Assembly (NCBI GenBank): GCA_002197995.1
Contig: NGZR01000001.1
Coordinates: 4,154,001 to 4,218,000, forward strand
DNA: 64,000 bases
Source of the DNA: Gaeumannomyces sp. JS-464
Taxonomy: Eukaryota > Ascomycota > Sordariomycetes > Magnaporthales > Magnaporthaceae
Reading direction: 5' to 3'
A program made the translations under genes and the position numbers. The notes under the pieces were generated by a model. It saw only the letters and a program-made list of their open reading frames with translations, was not told where the DNA came from and made no database searches. Shown in pieces: positions 24,582 to 35,044 of this stretch (position 1 is the stretch's first letter; the number at the start of each line of letters is the position of its first letter).

Positions 24582-26194
24582 CCTGACGACAAGATGTGCG
24601 CAGCACAGGCCAGCTGTATGGCGGACGAGCCAAAGACAAAACAGGTAAAATAAGAATTACGAAAATAAGAACAACGAAAACAAGAAAGAAGAACAGAAGG
24701 CCAGCCAAGGGATGGAGAGAGGTGGGAGAGAAGGGATGAAGGTGCGAGCAAAGATCCTGTCAGGAAGGGATTCGGATCTATACTTATAGATATCGGGCGG
24801 GATCGATGGGCACGAGTCGTTGGTTACCGGAGAAAGAACGCCACTGCGGCCTATCTCTTATGGCGCCCACCCCCCACGCAGGTGGCGGTTAGGTAGCTGG
24901 AGCTGAAGCTGGATGGAGGCGTCAAGCCGACCAAGGTCCAGAGTAACCCAAAACAACCGCAGGAGCCGTCTCCCACACCGGCCGAGACGAGCACCTTGCT
25001 CCACACGCCGAGAAGCAGCTGGCAACCTAGGTTTCTGACCGAGCGGTATCCCTGGATAGCCCGGGCAGAGCCCCGGGTCTGATGCACCCTGGCAGCCACG
25101 GTCCCGTCGCCGTTGGCTTGCTGGTTTGCCGGCATCGTTTGGGATGGAGCTGCATGGTTTGTTCAGACGGACGAGCGAGCCCAGATAAGGCAAGGCAGGT
25201 CCCGCGCAGCTACCTCGGTCAGAGAGGGGCCTACCTCAAGGTAGGGATGCAGTGTCTGAAGAGCGTGCTCCAATGGATCGCAAACGAGAGCGGTGCGCGG
25301 GAATAGCTTGGACATCCTGGCTTGGGCCAGTTTCGACCGACGGGACCCTGAGGGCGCGATCCACACGGGGCAGGCACGGCTGGCGGGCAGGAAGGACGAG
25401 AGAGAAAGAAAACAACATGAGCCGTCAGGGTCAAGTGAAAAATGCCTCAGCGGCATTTCCCTGCGTGGCATTTTCCGGCGTGTGTTGACTTGCGGTTGCC
25501 GATCTCCAGCCGGCCGGCAGGGTTGGTCGCGATGGCCGTTCTGGGATGGGCCTGCAGCAAGGTCCGGGTCTGGAGTCAAACACGAAATCCCCAGGCCCTG
25601 ACGCTCAGTTTCAGTGCGGTCCTTTGAAACTGTCACGTGAGCCCCCGCTAGCCTTGCCGCCAGCTTTCCTCTGCATGCAGCAGTTATGCGCCTCGGTCTC
25701 TGGAGCTGCATGCCCGTAAACAGATGAAGGCTAGATGCACTGGCCGAGTCAAGCTTCAGGCTGATGTACCGATTTCAAGTTGCGGTTACGTGACGGCGGT
25801 GGCGAGCGAGTCGTCTTGCCGGTGTTTGAGTGTGGGTGTTTAGCCGACAGAGCAGGTGCGCACCAACGGGCAGCCTGGGCTAACCAGCCAACCAGACGGG
25901 CAAGCACGCAAGCAGCACGAGCTAGCTCGCGGATAAAGCATGCCAAGCTCCTCAACGTCACGACTTGTTTCTTTTGCCAAGGGCCCACCTCGATCTTCCT
26001 CGCGACGAGGCCCTCGGCCAAGCTAGCCAGAGATGGCTGGGCGGCTCGTGAGGCAGGTTGCCACCCTCGTGGGTGCTCAGATCGCGCTGCATTGGCGCTC
26101 GCGAGGATCAGTGCCGCAAATAGCCAGCGAGGCAGCGAGCTGATGCAGAAATTACCGCGGAGATGCCCCGGGTGCTTACCTGGCCACCTAGGTA
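24582..26194. other. Promoter-side intergenic region of the proton-ATPase gene
   Basis: No coding frame with recognisable protein character. It should contain the long 5' leader and promoter of the ATPase gene, as strongly expressed fungal pump genes usually have. Confidence 0.5.
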
Positions 26195-26464
26195 CAGTCG
26201 GAGGACAAAAGTATCGACGGATTTTTCATTTTCCCCACCACGCCTTAAATCACCCCTTTACTTTAACGCATTCCTACACCAACAATTCAGCTCTAATTTG
26301 TGTGTATTTTTGCTTTTGGGGAACTTAATGGCATTGGATTATGTTATTATTTTTCTTTCTTTTTTCACTTGTTCTTTGCGCGCAGTGCTTCCGTAAAGTT
26401 CATCCTTTAACGAGTGGATCATTTTGTCGAACAAAAATCCGTCGATACTTTTGTCCCCCCACTG
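26195..26464. mobile_element. 270-bp MITE of Tc1/mariner type (32-bp TIRs, TA target duplication)
   Basis: The ends form terminal inverted repeats: 26195-26226 and 26433-26464 match at 30 of 32 positions, begin CAGT, and share the core GGACAAAAGTATCGACGG. The element is flanked by TA on both sides (26193-26194 and 26465-26466), the target duplication of Tc1/mariner transposases. The 206-bp inside is AT-rich and has no transposase, so it is non-autonomous. No second copy lies in this window. Confidence 0.85.
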
Positions 26465-26496
26465 TAGGTAGGTAGGTAGGTAGGTGGGTACCTAGG
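26465..26496. repeat. (TAGG)n short tandem repeat beside the MITE
   Basis: About six near-perfect units of TAGG, partly degenerate (..GGTGGGTACCTAGG), starting at the right-hand TA of the MITE. Confidence 0.75.
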
Positions 26497-27463
26497 TATG
26501 TGGTAGGCATCTTAGACCCTCTTCTTTCCTTCAATCCTCCCCACCTACGCGACGTTGACAAGCAATAGGTTGCAGAGCCCCGCCACGACTCACCCAAAGT
26601 AGCGCGCCGTTGAAATCGCAATCGATGGATCTAGGTGGTACCATCCGTGTCGGGCCTGTCATGTCTGTCATGTCCGCTTGAACTGCCGCCAGTAGCCTAT
26701 GAAGCGAAAGGCTCTATGACGCTAGACTGTGCACCCTACTGCTTACGTTGGGGACTATGTCAAAGCACGCCAGTCCGGCCTCATGCTCCGAGTCAATTCA
26801 TCCCACATTCCACCTTCATTATTGGAGGACGTCTTGTGGACCAGGGATACATGTCCCGGCGGGCACTTGATGCTCATTGAGAAGCAGACATCAATATCCA
26901 TGGCAAGCATAAGGTTTGTTCGAGAAAAGATCCCCCAGCTTCAATAAAGGTTCGTGCCTAGAGAGCGCCACGGGATGAGAACCAACCCAATGGTGCAGAA
27001 GATTCGTATCATAAGGCGACGCTGTGCCTTGGGGCGACGTAAGATTGTGAACTTTGGTAGTAAAAGACCAGACGAATGCCATCTGCACTTCGTTCTTCCT
27101 GCTCCCCTGGATCTCCCAAACCGTCCACAAAAGCTGCGAGGGCACGCCCGAGCGAGCACGCAGCCCGAGCTTGGATGCAATCTGGGACAAGAAGTCAATC
27201 TGGGACAAGGGGCAGTTTCCCGATTTGGAAACCGAATCAAGATGGAGAAAGCTGCCAACCCTCACGATGGGGTCGCTTAGACTTTGAGTGTGCGTACACT
27301 GGGGTGAGGCTAACACAAAGTATCTGAAAGGTTGGGCATTTCACCTTTTTGAGCCAAAGGAAGTCTCAGGGTGGTGGAAACTTTGGCTGTTAAAACGAAA
27401 GGAACAGATACCAGCTAAGCAGAGAATAACAAAAAAAAAAAAAAAAAAAAAAATTACTAAATC
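26497..27463. other. Intergenic region left of the retrotransposon
   Basis: No gene is supported. There is an A homopolymer at 27431-27453, ten bases before the left LTR. The last five bases, AAATC (27459-27463), are the mutated left copy of the retrotransposon's target duplication. Confidence 0.5.
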
Positions 27464-27701
27464 TGTTGGTAGGAGTGGTACTCCTGTAGGCACGGAGATC
27501 TCCTAAAAGGAATAAACAAAGATCTATAAATCTGGAAAACTGGTGTCTGTAATGATGCATGTCTATGTAGGAATCTAGTTATAAGAAGGGGATCACAAGA
27601 TCCCCTTTTGTAGGCTCGTAGAAGCGCACGGCCCGTAGGCCTGCGGCTTTACAAAGCGTGGGCCTTTTTTGGATGTACGCGTTAAATCACGTGGATTAAC
27701 A
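27464..27701 (-). repeat. 3' LTR (238 bp)
   Basis: Begins TGTTGGTAGGAGTGG and ends GATTAACA. It aligns without gaps to 34802-35039. By eye I count about 24 differences, all transitions; in the right half this copy carries the T or A in nearly every case. Confidence 0.93.
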
Positions 27702-27708
27702 CTAGCAA

Positions 27709-27718
27709 TTCTTTCTTT
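27709..27718 (-). other. Polypurine tract (second-strand primer site)
   Basis: TTCTTTCTTT on the plus strand, hence AAAGAAAGAA in the element's sense, seven bases inside the 3' LTR. Position and composition fit a retrotransposon polypurine tract and support the minus orientation. Confidence 0.55.
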
Positions 27719-28193
27719 AAGCGCGTGCATCGGTAAATGCTCGTTTTCCAAATCCCGGGATTTTACAATACTAATAACAAAGGAATTCGAATTTGGTAAC
27801 CTGCTTTAAAAACAAAGGAAAAAAGGGTAAAGGGATTGTGCTGGATATCGGTAAGGATTATAAATAAGGATTATAAATAAAAACAATAAAAAGTGGGGCA
27901 ATGTTTGGTTAAACGCTCGTAGGATTAGGTAATGCCGGATTAAATGCGCATAATAGCAGTAAATAAACTTAATAAAAATGTATTAGGCCGTATGCGTATT
28001 AATCGGTATAATAGGAAAAAGCAAATCGGAAGGATAATTTAAAAGGTTTGGGATATTTTAAAAGCCGTAAGCTTTAATCGTTATAATTTGGAACTTAATT
28101 TTTACAACCACAAATATCGATATCCCCGCTGCCTGCCTGCCTACCTGCCGATTTTTACTTTACTATTTTACTGCTCGATTAATTACCGCGATA

Positions 28194-28976
28194 ATGTCCA
28201 CTCGCTTTAAAGGAGCTAGCAAAGGCAAATCCGTTAAAAAAGGTTAAATTAGCGTTAAAACGGTCCCAAACAGTGGCGTTAAAAAAACTCGTGCCAAAAA
28301 GGGAAAAGGCAAATCTTTTGCTCGCCCGCGCTTTATAAAAGGCAAATAAAAATCGTTTTTATGCCTAAATTGCCTTAACTCTTTTTTAGCCGGCAAATCC
28401 AATAAAATTAGGTGCTTTAATACCGAACCGGTCGGTAACCGTTACTAGTCCTATGCTTTTAGTTATTCGTATTAACCGGTATAAATAATTTTTTAAGCTT
28501 TAATTTGCTAATCTTTTGCGCTAACGACCGGTAGTTTTAAAATTGCAATAGCTTTAGCCAAAAAGTTTATAATTAAATACTTTTGCGAAATTATTATTAA
28601 TAAAATATAATGGTTAATTTTTTATTTAACTGCTTTAATACTTTGTTAACCGTGCTTTTACTATTTTTAGGATTTCGCGAAATGGCGCACTATTACTAAA
28701 TGCATAATCCTTTTTAAAAAGGAGGAATAAACCGGTAAAGTTAACGCTAATTTTATTAAAATAAGTGCTGCTAATCGAAAGGCGGCAAACCGCGTTATCG
28801 CTTAACGTATATTCGATACAGCGTTTTTAAAAGCAAAGGATAACCTATTTAAAACTTCCAATAATAACGAAAATAAAAACGAAAAGATGGCCGAAAAAGG
28901 AAAAAAAGATAAAAGTGCTAATAATATCGATAAATAAACTGGTAATATGTCCGGCAATGGTAAAGGTTTTTCCTAA
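28194..28976 (+). pseudogene. Extra gene-like frame antisense to pol inside the retrotransposon
   Basis: From ATG 28194 one plus-strand frame holds coding-like sequence for about 260 codons, broken only by TAA and TAG codons, which C-to-T RIP makes from CAA and CAG. It begins with a Lys/Arg-rich basic stretch (MSTRFKGASKGKSVKKG, then VKKTRAKKGKGKSFARPRF), followed by a C-x2-C (CLNC, about 28360-28371) and a later Cys. It ends in a Lys/Glu/Asn-rich segment (NENKNEKMAEKGKKDK). It lies between the end of pol and the 3' LTR, on the opposite strand from gag-pol. I do not recognise the family. The absence of TGA is weak evidence, since RIP itself removes TG. Confidence 0.45.
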
Positions 28977-29130
28977 AACTTAAAATAATCGTTCGTAAAA
29001 TCGTTTTCCGGTTGTTTTGGCGTTTTAATAATTTCGTTTTTTTTAATTACATCGTTAGCCATTTTTAAATTATAACAAATCGATTTTAACCGCTTTCCCT
29101 CGCTTTTTTTTATTATTTTTCGCGCTTTAC

Positions 29131-32120
29131 TTAACTTTTAATTCGTACCGTTATCGTATTGCTTATAATTAAATTTTTTAAAACTTTATTTAATTAATCC
29201 TTAATTATCGCGTTTGCCGGATTATTTAATTTTGCGATCCAGCGAATTTCGTTAATTTCGCGGCTTTTGTAAAATTCCTTAAGTGTTATAACATCGATTA
29301 TAAGCCTTTTTTCCACTATTATGCCTAATTATACGAAGCACTAATATAACGAAAAGTTATCGGTGCAAATTATTAGCTTTAAAGCTTTTTGGTTTAGCTT
29401 TTTAAAAATCGTTGCGAACGTTAAATTAAAAACGTAAACTGCATCGAACCCGCTAACCATCTCGTAAATCTCATTTACGAAAACGCTTTTTATAACCCTT
29501 TTGCATTTAACTAACGTTTAATGCAAAATGTTCCCGATTAGCTAAAAGCTGGTTTTTTAATCGTCGAATTTTTTATTACCTAATATAATTATAAACCCGA
29601 TTTATAAATTTAGGTTTAAATTATTTGCGAATAATCCGTTTACGAAAACGTAAAGGTTAGTTTTTTGCAAATCCAATAAAACGTACTTTAGCCTTTTTTA
29701 AACGTTATCGATTTGCCATTTAATCCTTTTATTTAACTTAACCACGTTTTTTTATCCCGGGTTTTTAACTTACGCCGCTACGGAATAATCGAATGCGGCT
29801 TTCGGTTAGCATATGGAACTAATATATGCGTTTTAAGCTTTTTAAACGATATACTTATAGCTTAAGCTTTTTAAATCGGGTTTTATTAGCTCGAGCCTTT
29901 TACCTTATTTTTTTTATCGAACTTTAAACTTATAATTTCCTATTAGGATTTTGCACCCGTTAAAGTCGGCTTCGTTTCCCGGCTTAAAAATCGATTTCGG
30001 TTTTATACGAAAGCTTACTTCCTAAATCGCTAATTTTTCCTTTATTAAAAAGTCCGGATTTCCAAAATTTAAAATATCGTTTATTTGCATGCCTACAATC
30101 CCAAAGCTTTATCCGCTTTCCGAAATAAGCAAAAAAAATCGTAACTTAACGTTTAGCAATTTAAACGCTTTTTATAATGCTTTTAATAAGTAACGAACTA
30201 ATGCAAACCTAATTTCGCGATCCCGTAAAAAGGCTTAATCACTTTAAACAACGTGCCTAACTTAAACTATATTAACAACTCCTTAAATAAGCGCAGAAAA
30301 ACGTTTTTTTATAATTTTAATTTTAATTGGGTGTACGTTTAACTAATATTTCGAATTATTAAATTAAACCTTATAAGCGTAAACGATAATACGATCGCTA
30401 AAATTAATCGTTAATTGCATTTTATAATCGTAAAAAATTGCGTAAAAATATTATATTTCTTTTCGTCGTTATATCCTATGGCTATAAGTTTCGATTTTTT
30501 AAAAGGTTTTAAGGTTTACCTTTTTACCTCGTTTATAATCCGTAATTTAAAAATCGTGGCTCCGTTAAAGGTTTTTCCAATAATCGGTTTAATTATTTTA
30601 GCGCTAATAAATGCGTTTAATTTTTATTAGGTTAACTGTTTAAATGGTAAACCGGGAGCTGTAATTTTACCTTTTTATTTAAATCGAATCGCTAATTGGT
30701 AAAATTAGTGCTTTTTAACGCTTAGGAACGTCGTATGCGCTTATCGAAGGCTTCCTTTTATTACAACTGTTAGTTATGCGTTTTTGCAAAAGCGACCTCG
30801 TTTATTAAAAACCTTAAGTAATACCGTAATTTTAAATAAAAAACTATTTAATTTTAAAGTTTTTTATTTTGCTATTTTGCGGCCTTTTTTTTCGGGGGTT
30901 TTTTTCGGCGTTTTAATTGTTCGGGCTTAAAATACTCGAAAAATGCTAACTGCTTTTCGGATTTTTACACGATAAATTCTTTTGCTTTATGGTAAGGTTT
31001 AACCACCGTGCTTTTAAAAGTCGTGTTACCGTTAATCGTTTCCACCGTAACTAACGTGTTTGTTATAAATAAAACCTTATACGGGCCTTACCATCCGTCC
31101 TTTTCCCGAAACACCAAAACCTCGCTTTTTAAAGCCAGGAAATTTAAAAGCACCCGTTTTATGTTCGGTTCGTTACGTGCAACCAATGCTTTTTACATAC
31201 GTCGCTTATCGTATAAAATCCGGATTTTTACCATAGCTTTTTAATTGCAGCGGCTTTTTATACCTGGGTTTATAAAAGTAGCGATTCGTTATTAATTCGA
31301 AATATTGCTTTAAAAACGAGCAATGTAAGGATAAATCCGTCGGGGCCGGCCGTATCGTTTACGGCTTTTACTGCTTCCTAAAGCACCGATTCGAGGTGCA
31401 TAATTAAGCATTTTTATCGGATAATATTAAAAGCCCGGCGTAAAAAGGCGTAATATCTTTTAATTTTACCAATTAACTAATACGCTTCGATTAAAACCTG
31501 CTTATAAGTAATTCCAAAAAGCTTTGCTTTTGTTTAAAATTCGCTCGCGGTAAAATTAATACCGGTATCGTAAAAAATTACTTTAAAAGGCTTTAAATAA
31601 ACGTTAATTTAGCACCGTTTAAAAGCTTCCCACGTTTTTTTTACCGATATATTTTTAAAAAGCGCTATAGCATTAAAAGCTATATTTGCATCGATTACGT
31701 AAAAAATTGGCTTATAATCGATATAAAACACGTTTGTAATTATCTCGTAATTAAAATCGATATCGTTTTAAAGTTTAAATCGAAAGCGTTATAATATAGG
31801 ACCTTTTTTTAATAAAAATGGCACATTCGGTTAATTATTGCGAAAGCGTCGCGATTAACCTCGTGCTTTGCACGTTTTAAAACGTTCCAAAATTTATCGA
31901 TAAATGGGTGCTTAAAACGCTTATGCACGCGTTTTAACTTAGCTTTCGTAAAGAAAACTGCTCCCGCGATTTTTGTTTCCGTTATAAAGCTAACTACCGT
32001 CGTAACGTGGGTAACGTCGTTAAAAAAAAACCAAAAGTAGCCGTGCTTTTTTATAATCGGAACGCGCGTACCGTCGTTTTTTATAAGCTCGTTGCGCGTA
32101 TTATTTAAGTAAACGTGCAA
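29131..32120 (-). pseudogene. Degenerate copia pol: integrase, reverse transcriptase, RNase H
   Basis: Reading leftwards: the pre-integrase motif (KLKRVHKRFKHP near 31925), the integrase core from about 31800 to 31250, and the C-terminal GPYKVLF..VTVE..STVVKPYHK block of fungal copia integrases (about 31090-30990). Next comes reverse transcriptase with KPFYGI near 30215; the catalytic Asp pair falls at 30081-30076, where the first Asp codon now reads Asn. RNase H runs from about 29760 to 29131 (KRIKWQID, FVNGLFANN, VNEIYEMVSGFDA, NEIRWIAKLNNPAN). Many in-frame TAA/TAG codons and missense changes make it non-functional. Tryptophan and glutamine codons are the usual casualties, as RIP predicts. 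The strand between 32120 and 34056 should hold the rest of gag and the protease but is too degraded for me to place domains. Confidence 0.88.
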
Positions 32121-34055
32121 TGCATTTATATTTGCAAAGTATAATAAGAAAGGGGTCGAAATTGGAACTATAAAAAACGTGATTTGGCCGATTAGGGTCG
32201 GAATAGTAATTTTTCCGGTGCTGGAAACAGCTTTTTTTAATCCGAAAATTACGCGTTTTTTATGCCTATTTGTATTAACGACGAGATTTAGCTTATAGCG
32301 CTAAAATGCGTAAACCTAACCCTTTCCGGCCGTAAAAGTTATTATTGCACTTATATTTAAAAAATCCTTTGCCATTGCTTAATGCTTTGGATTTTATATT
32401 AAACCAATACCTAATTCGCAAAAACATAAAAATAAGGCTTGCTAAATCTTAAATCCTAACGCTTATAAATGCGGTAAGTAAAAGCTTTTTTAATTAAGTA
32501 CGCGGCCGTAACGGAGGTTATAAAATAACTATTCCCATAATCCTCCTTTTCCTTTGTTTTTTAATCGTTAAAATTAAAAAATGGCTATTTCTTTTCGTTA
32601 ATGCTTTCGGGCTCCATTAATGCGAGGAATTGGGTATACCCTTTGCGTGGTTTGTTTTGTGCTTTTTTTATGCTTTTTACTGCTTTTTAAATCGTCGTTA
32701 TTCTTTAAAAAAGTGGCGTGTCGATTTGCAATCCGGCTTTTTGCAAATTTAGCAACCGCGTATATATGGGCGTAAACGAGGGCTTAATCGAAAGGATTTA
32801 AATTTATATGCTCGGTTTTAACTTTTATTATCCCTTTTGCGATTTTTATAATTTTTAAACTTCCGTTTTACAAAATAAATGCCGGGGGTTATGCGTTTTC
32901 TTCCATTCGTATTATGCTTTTAAACTGGGAAAATAGGCTTTTAAAAGTCCTATTGGGATTTATAAAAACGGTTTTAAACTTCGACACGCTTTAAATTACC
33001 TTTAAAATGCTCGCAATTAATTAGTTTTCGTTTTAATAAAAAGGTCCGAAAACGCGTTAGCAATTTTACAGCTTATTTAGGAAAGCTTGCAAAACTTCCA
33101 TATTGGATTTATTTGCGTTAGCGATTTTTAAACGGACTATTTAAAAGGTAATCGAGCTTTAATTTGTATGGTATAATAATCGGTTAACCTCGGTATCGAA
33201 ATGCGCTTTAAAAATCATATAAATCTTTCGAAAGGTAAGGCTATACCTAATATACCGGGTATACCACTGCTTTGCTTTGCTTTAAAATGCTTAAGGAAAA
33301 ATCGCATGGAGCTGTAAAAAAGGTATTTTAAAAGTTTCGCATATGGTTGCGAAAAACAAAATTTTATCGTTTAGGATATCGTATAAATCACTGGAATAAT
33401 TGTACTTTTTATCCCACGCGTTTTGGAATGCTTTTATTAAGCTTTTATTAACGGCGGCGTTAGGCACCTCCTTAAAAGGAAGTTGTTTATATGGTAACTT
33501 CGCAAACGCCGGGGTTTTATATCGGGGACGTAATGTTTTTACATTTTGTAATCCATCGATCGGTTAAATGGTTTTCCCACGATTCTTTTGCTTTATATAC
33601 TGCTTATTAATAAAACCCTTATATATACGTAGGTTAAATGTTCGTTAAAGTTAAAAATTGGTTGCTTAAGGGATCGATACGGTTTCGGGTAGGAAAAAGG
33701 GTTTGCAAAAGGTATGAAAGCGGTGGTTTAATTGCTTAAAGGATCGGTGCGCTTTCGAAAACGGTAATTTTTAATAAAAAAGAAATGGGGGGCCTTAAGA
33801 CCTTATCTATAAAAAGGGTAAAAAAATGTCGATAAAAACGAAATAAAGCTTTGGTTTAGCGTTTTAGCGATTTTTAAATTTTATTTCCGCTAATTTATTG
33901 CTCGGCGGTAGGCTTCGCTAACGAAATAGCGGTCGCATTATTTCGAAAGCATTTATAGCAGTAATTGGGGGATTAGCTTTTAAAAGGGTTATGCGATCCT
34001 AAAAAGCAAAAAGGTGTAATCCTATAATAGGAGTTATTATTTTAAAGATTAACTC

Positions 34056-34412
34056 TTATCGCATAACTTGCATAATCCTTTCGCTAAACTTTCCTTTTGG
34101 TGGGCCGGGTACGAGGATCCCATAATCTTCCAAATGCTTTTTAAAAACGCGGGTAATTCGTGGATCGAAATCGTCGAAATGCTTTGCTTCCCACCCCGCG
34201 TAATTTTTAAATACGTCGTTTAAAAGGTTATCGCCATATATGTTACCGTAAAAAAGCAATATTTTAAGCATCCATACGTTCCGGCGAGCGATAAAAGCCT
34301 GGTTTAATAATCCTTCGAAACTATATAATGGATTTAATAAAAAGGGCATATCGATATTCTTTGCGAAAGATTTGGAAAAGTTAAATGTTACTAATGCGCT
34401 TTTTGTAATCAT
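34056..34412 (-). pseudogene. gag-like 5' remnant of the copia element
   Basis: A surviving 118-codon frame at the element's 5' end, 390 bp inside the 5' LTR. It reads MITKSALVTFNFSKSF at the start and has FKKHLEDYGILVPGPPKGKF near its end, a short SAP-like helix-turn pattern. Position suggests the start of gag. The assignment rests on position more than similarity. Confidence 0.5.
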
Positions 34413-34475
34413 TTTTTGCTTATTGCTAAGCTTTTTTGCCGTTTATTATTTTGGGAAATCGGACATGTTGTTAAT

Positions 34476-34492
34476 GGGGGGGGGGGGGGGGG
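34476..34492. repeat. 17-bp G homopolymer inside the AT-rich retrotransposon
   Basis: An unbroken run of 17 G in the element's 5' leader, in otherwise AT-rich DNA. Confidence 0.85.
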
Positions 34493-34801
34493 TAACGAGC
34501 GATATCGTCTGGGTAATCGATCTAAAAATCCAATCGCCTAACGCAGGAAGGTGCTTAAAGGGATCACGTAACGCCCTTTTCACGTTTATTCAAATCTTAC
34601 AAACAAAGGTCCAATCGCTTGCAACAAAAAGGTGCCTTTAATGCGTAATCGACTTCCGTGTAACGCGCTACCGAGCAGTGGAATTCGATTCCTCTGCTCC
34701 TAAACTTTTACGTTAACCCAATCGCTTTTTTAAAAAAGGTATCAAACGTTCAAATCCTTTACCTTACTATTTATGTTACCTTTTCAAGCAACACTAATTA
34801 A

Positions 34802-35039
34802 TGTTGGTAGGAGTGGTACTCCTATAGGCACGGAAATCTCCTAAAAGGAATAAACAAAGATCTATAGATTTGGAAAACTGGTGTTTGTAATAATGCATGT
34901 CTGTGTAGGAATCTAATTACAGGAAGGGGATCACAAGATCCCCTTTTATAGGCTCGTGGGAGCGCACGGCCCGTGGGCCTGCGGCTCCACGAGGCGTGGG
35001 CCCTTTCTGGATGCACGCGCTAGATCACGTGGATCAACA
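34802..35039 (-). repeat. 5' LTR (238 bp)
   Basis: Begins TGTTGGTAGGAGTGG and ends GATCAACA, followed directly by the intact GAATC target duplication. It contains the hairpin-like GGGGATCACAAGATCCCC near 34925. It is less mutated than its partner over the right half. Confidence 0.93.
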
Positions 35040-35044
35040 GAATC

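Larger units (their letters stand above)
27464..35039 (-). mobile_element. RIP-degraded Ty1/copia LTR retrotransposon, minus strand
   Basis: A complete element of 7,576 bp: two 238-bp LTRs with TGTTG..CAACA ends, and a 7.1-kb AT-rich interior. The target duplication is AAATC on the left (27459-27463) and GAATC on the right (35040-35044), differing by one G-to-A change. Orientation is minus: integrase, reverse transcriptase and RNase H remnants read leftwards in copia order (integrase before RT), and a purine tract (minus strand AAAGAAAGAA, 27709-27718) lies next to the left LTR, which is therefore the 3' LTR. The interior is full of TAA/TAG and poor in CA/TG dinucleotides, as RIP produces. 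It is dead: no intact pol frame exists. Confidence 0.93.

Noticed and set aside
27431..27453. A23 run beside the left LTR as a SINE/LINE tail
   Set aside because: No A/B box, no LINE-like coding sequence and no target duplication found upstream.
31008..31244. Plus-strand 78-codon frame in the AT-rich region as a gene
   Set aside because: It is the complement of the copia integrase C-terminus, which reads clearly on the minus strand.
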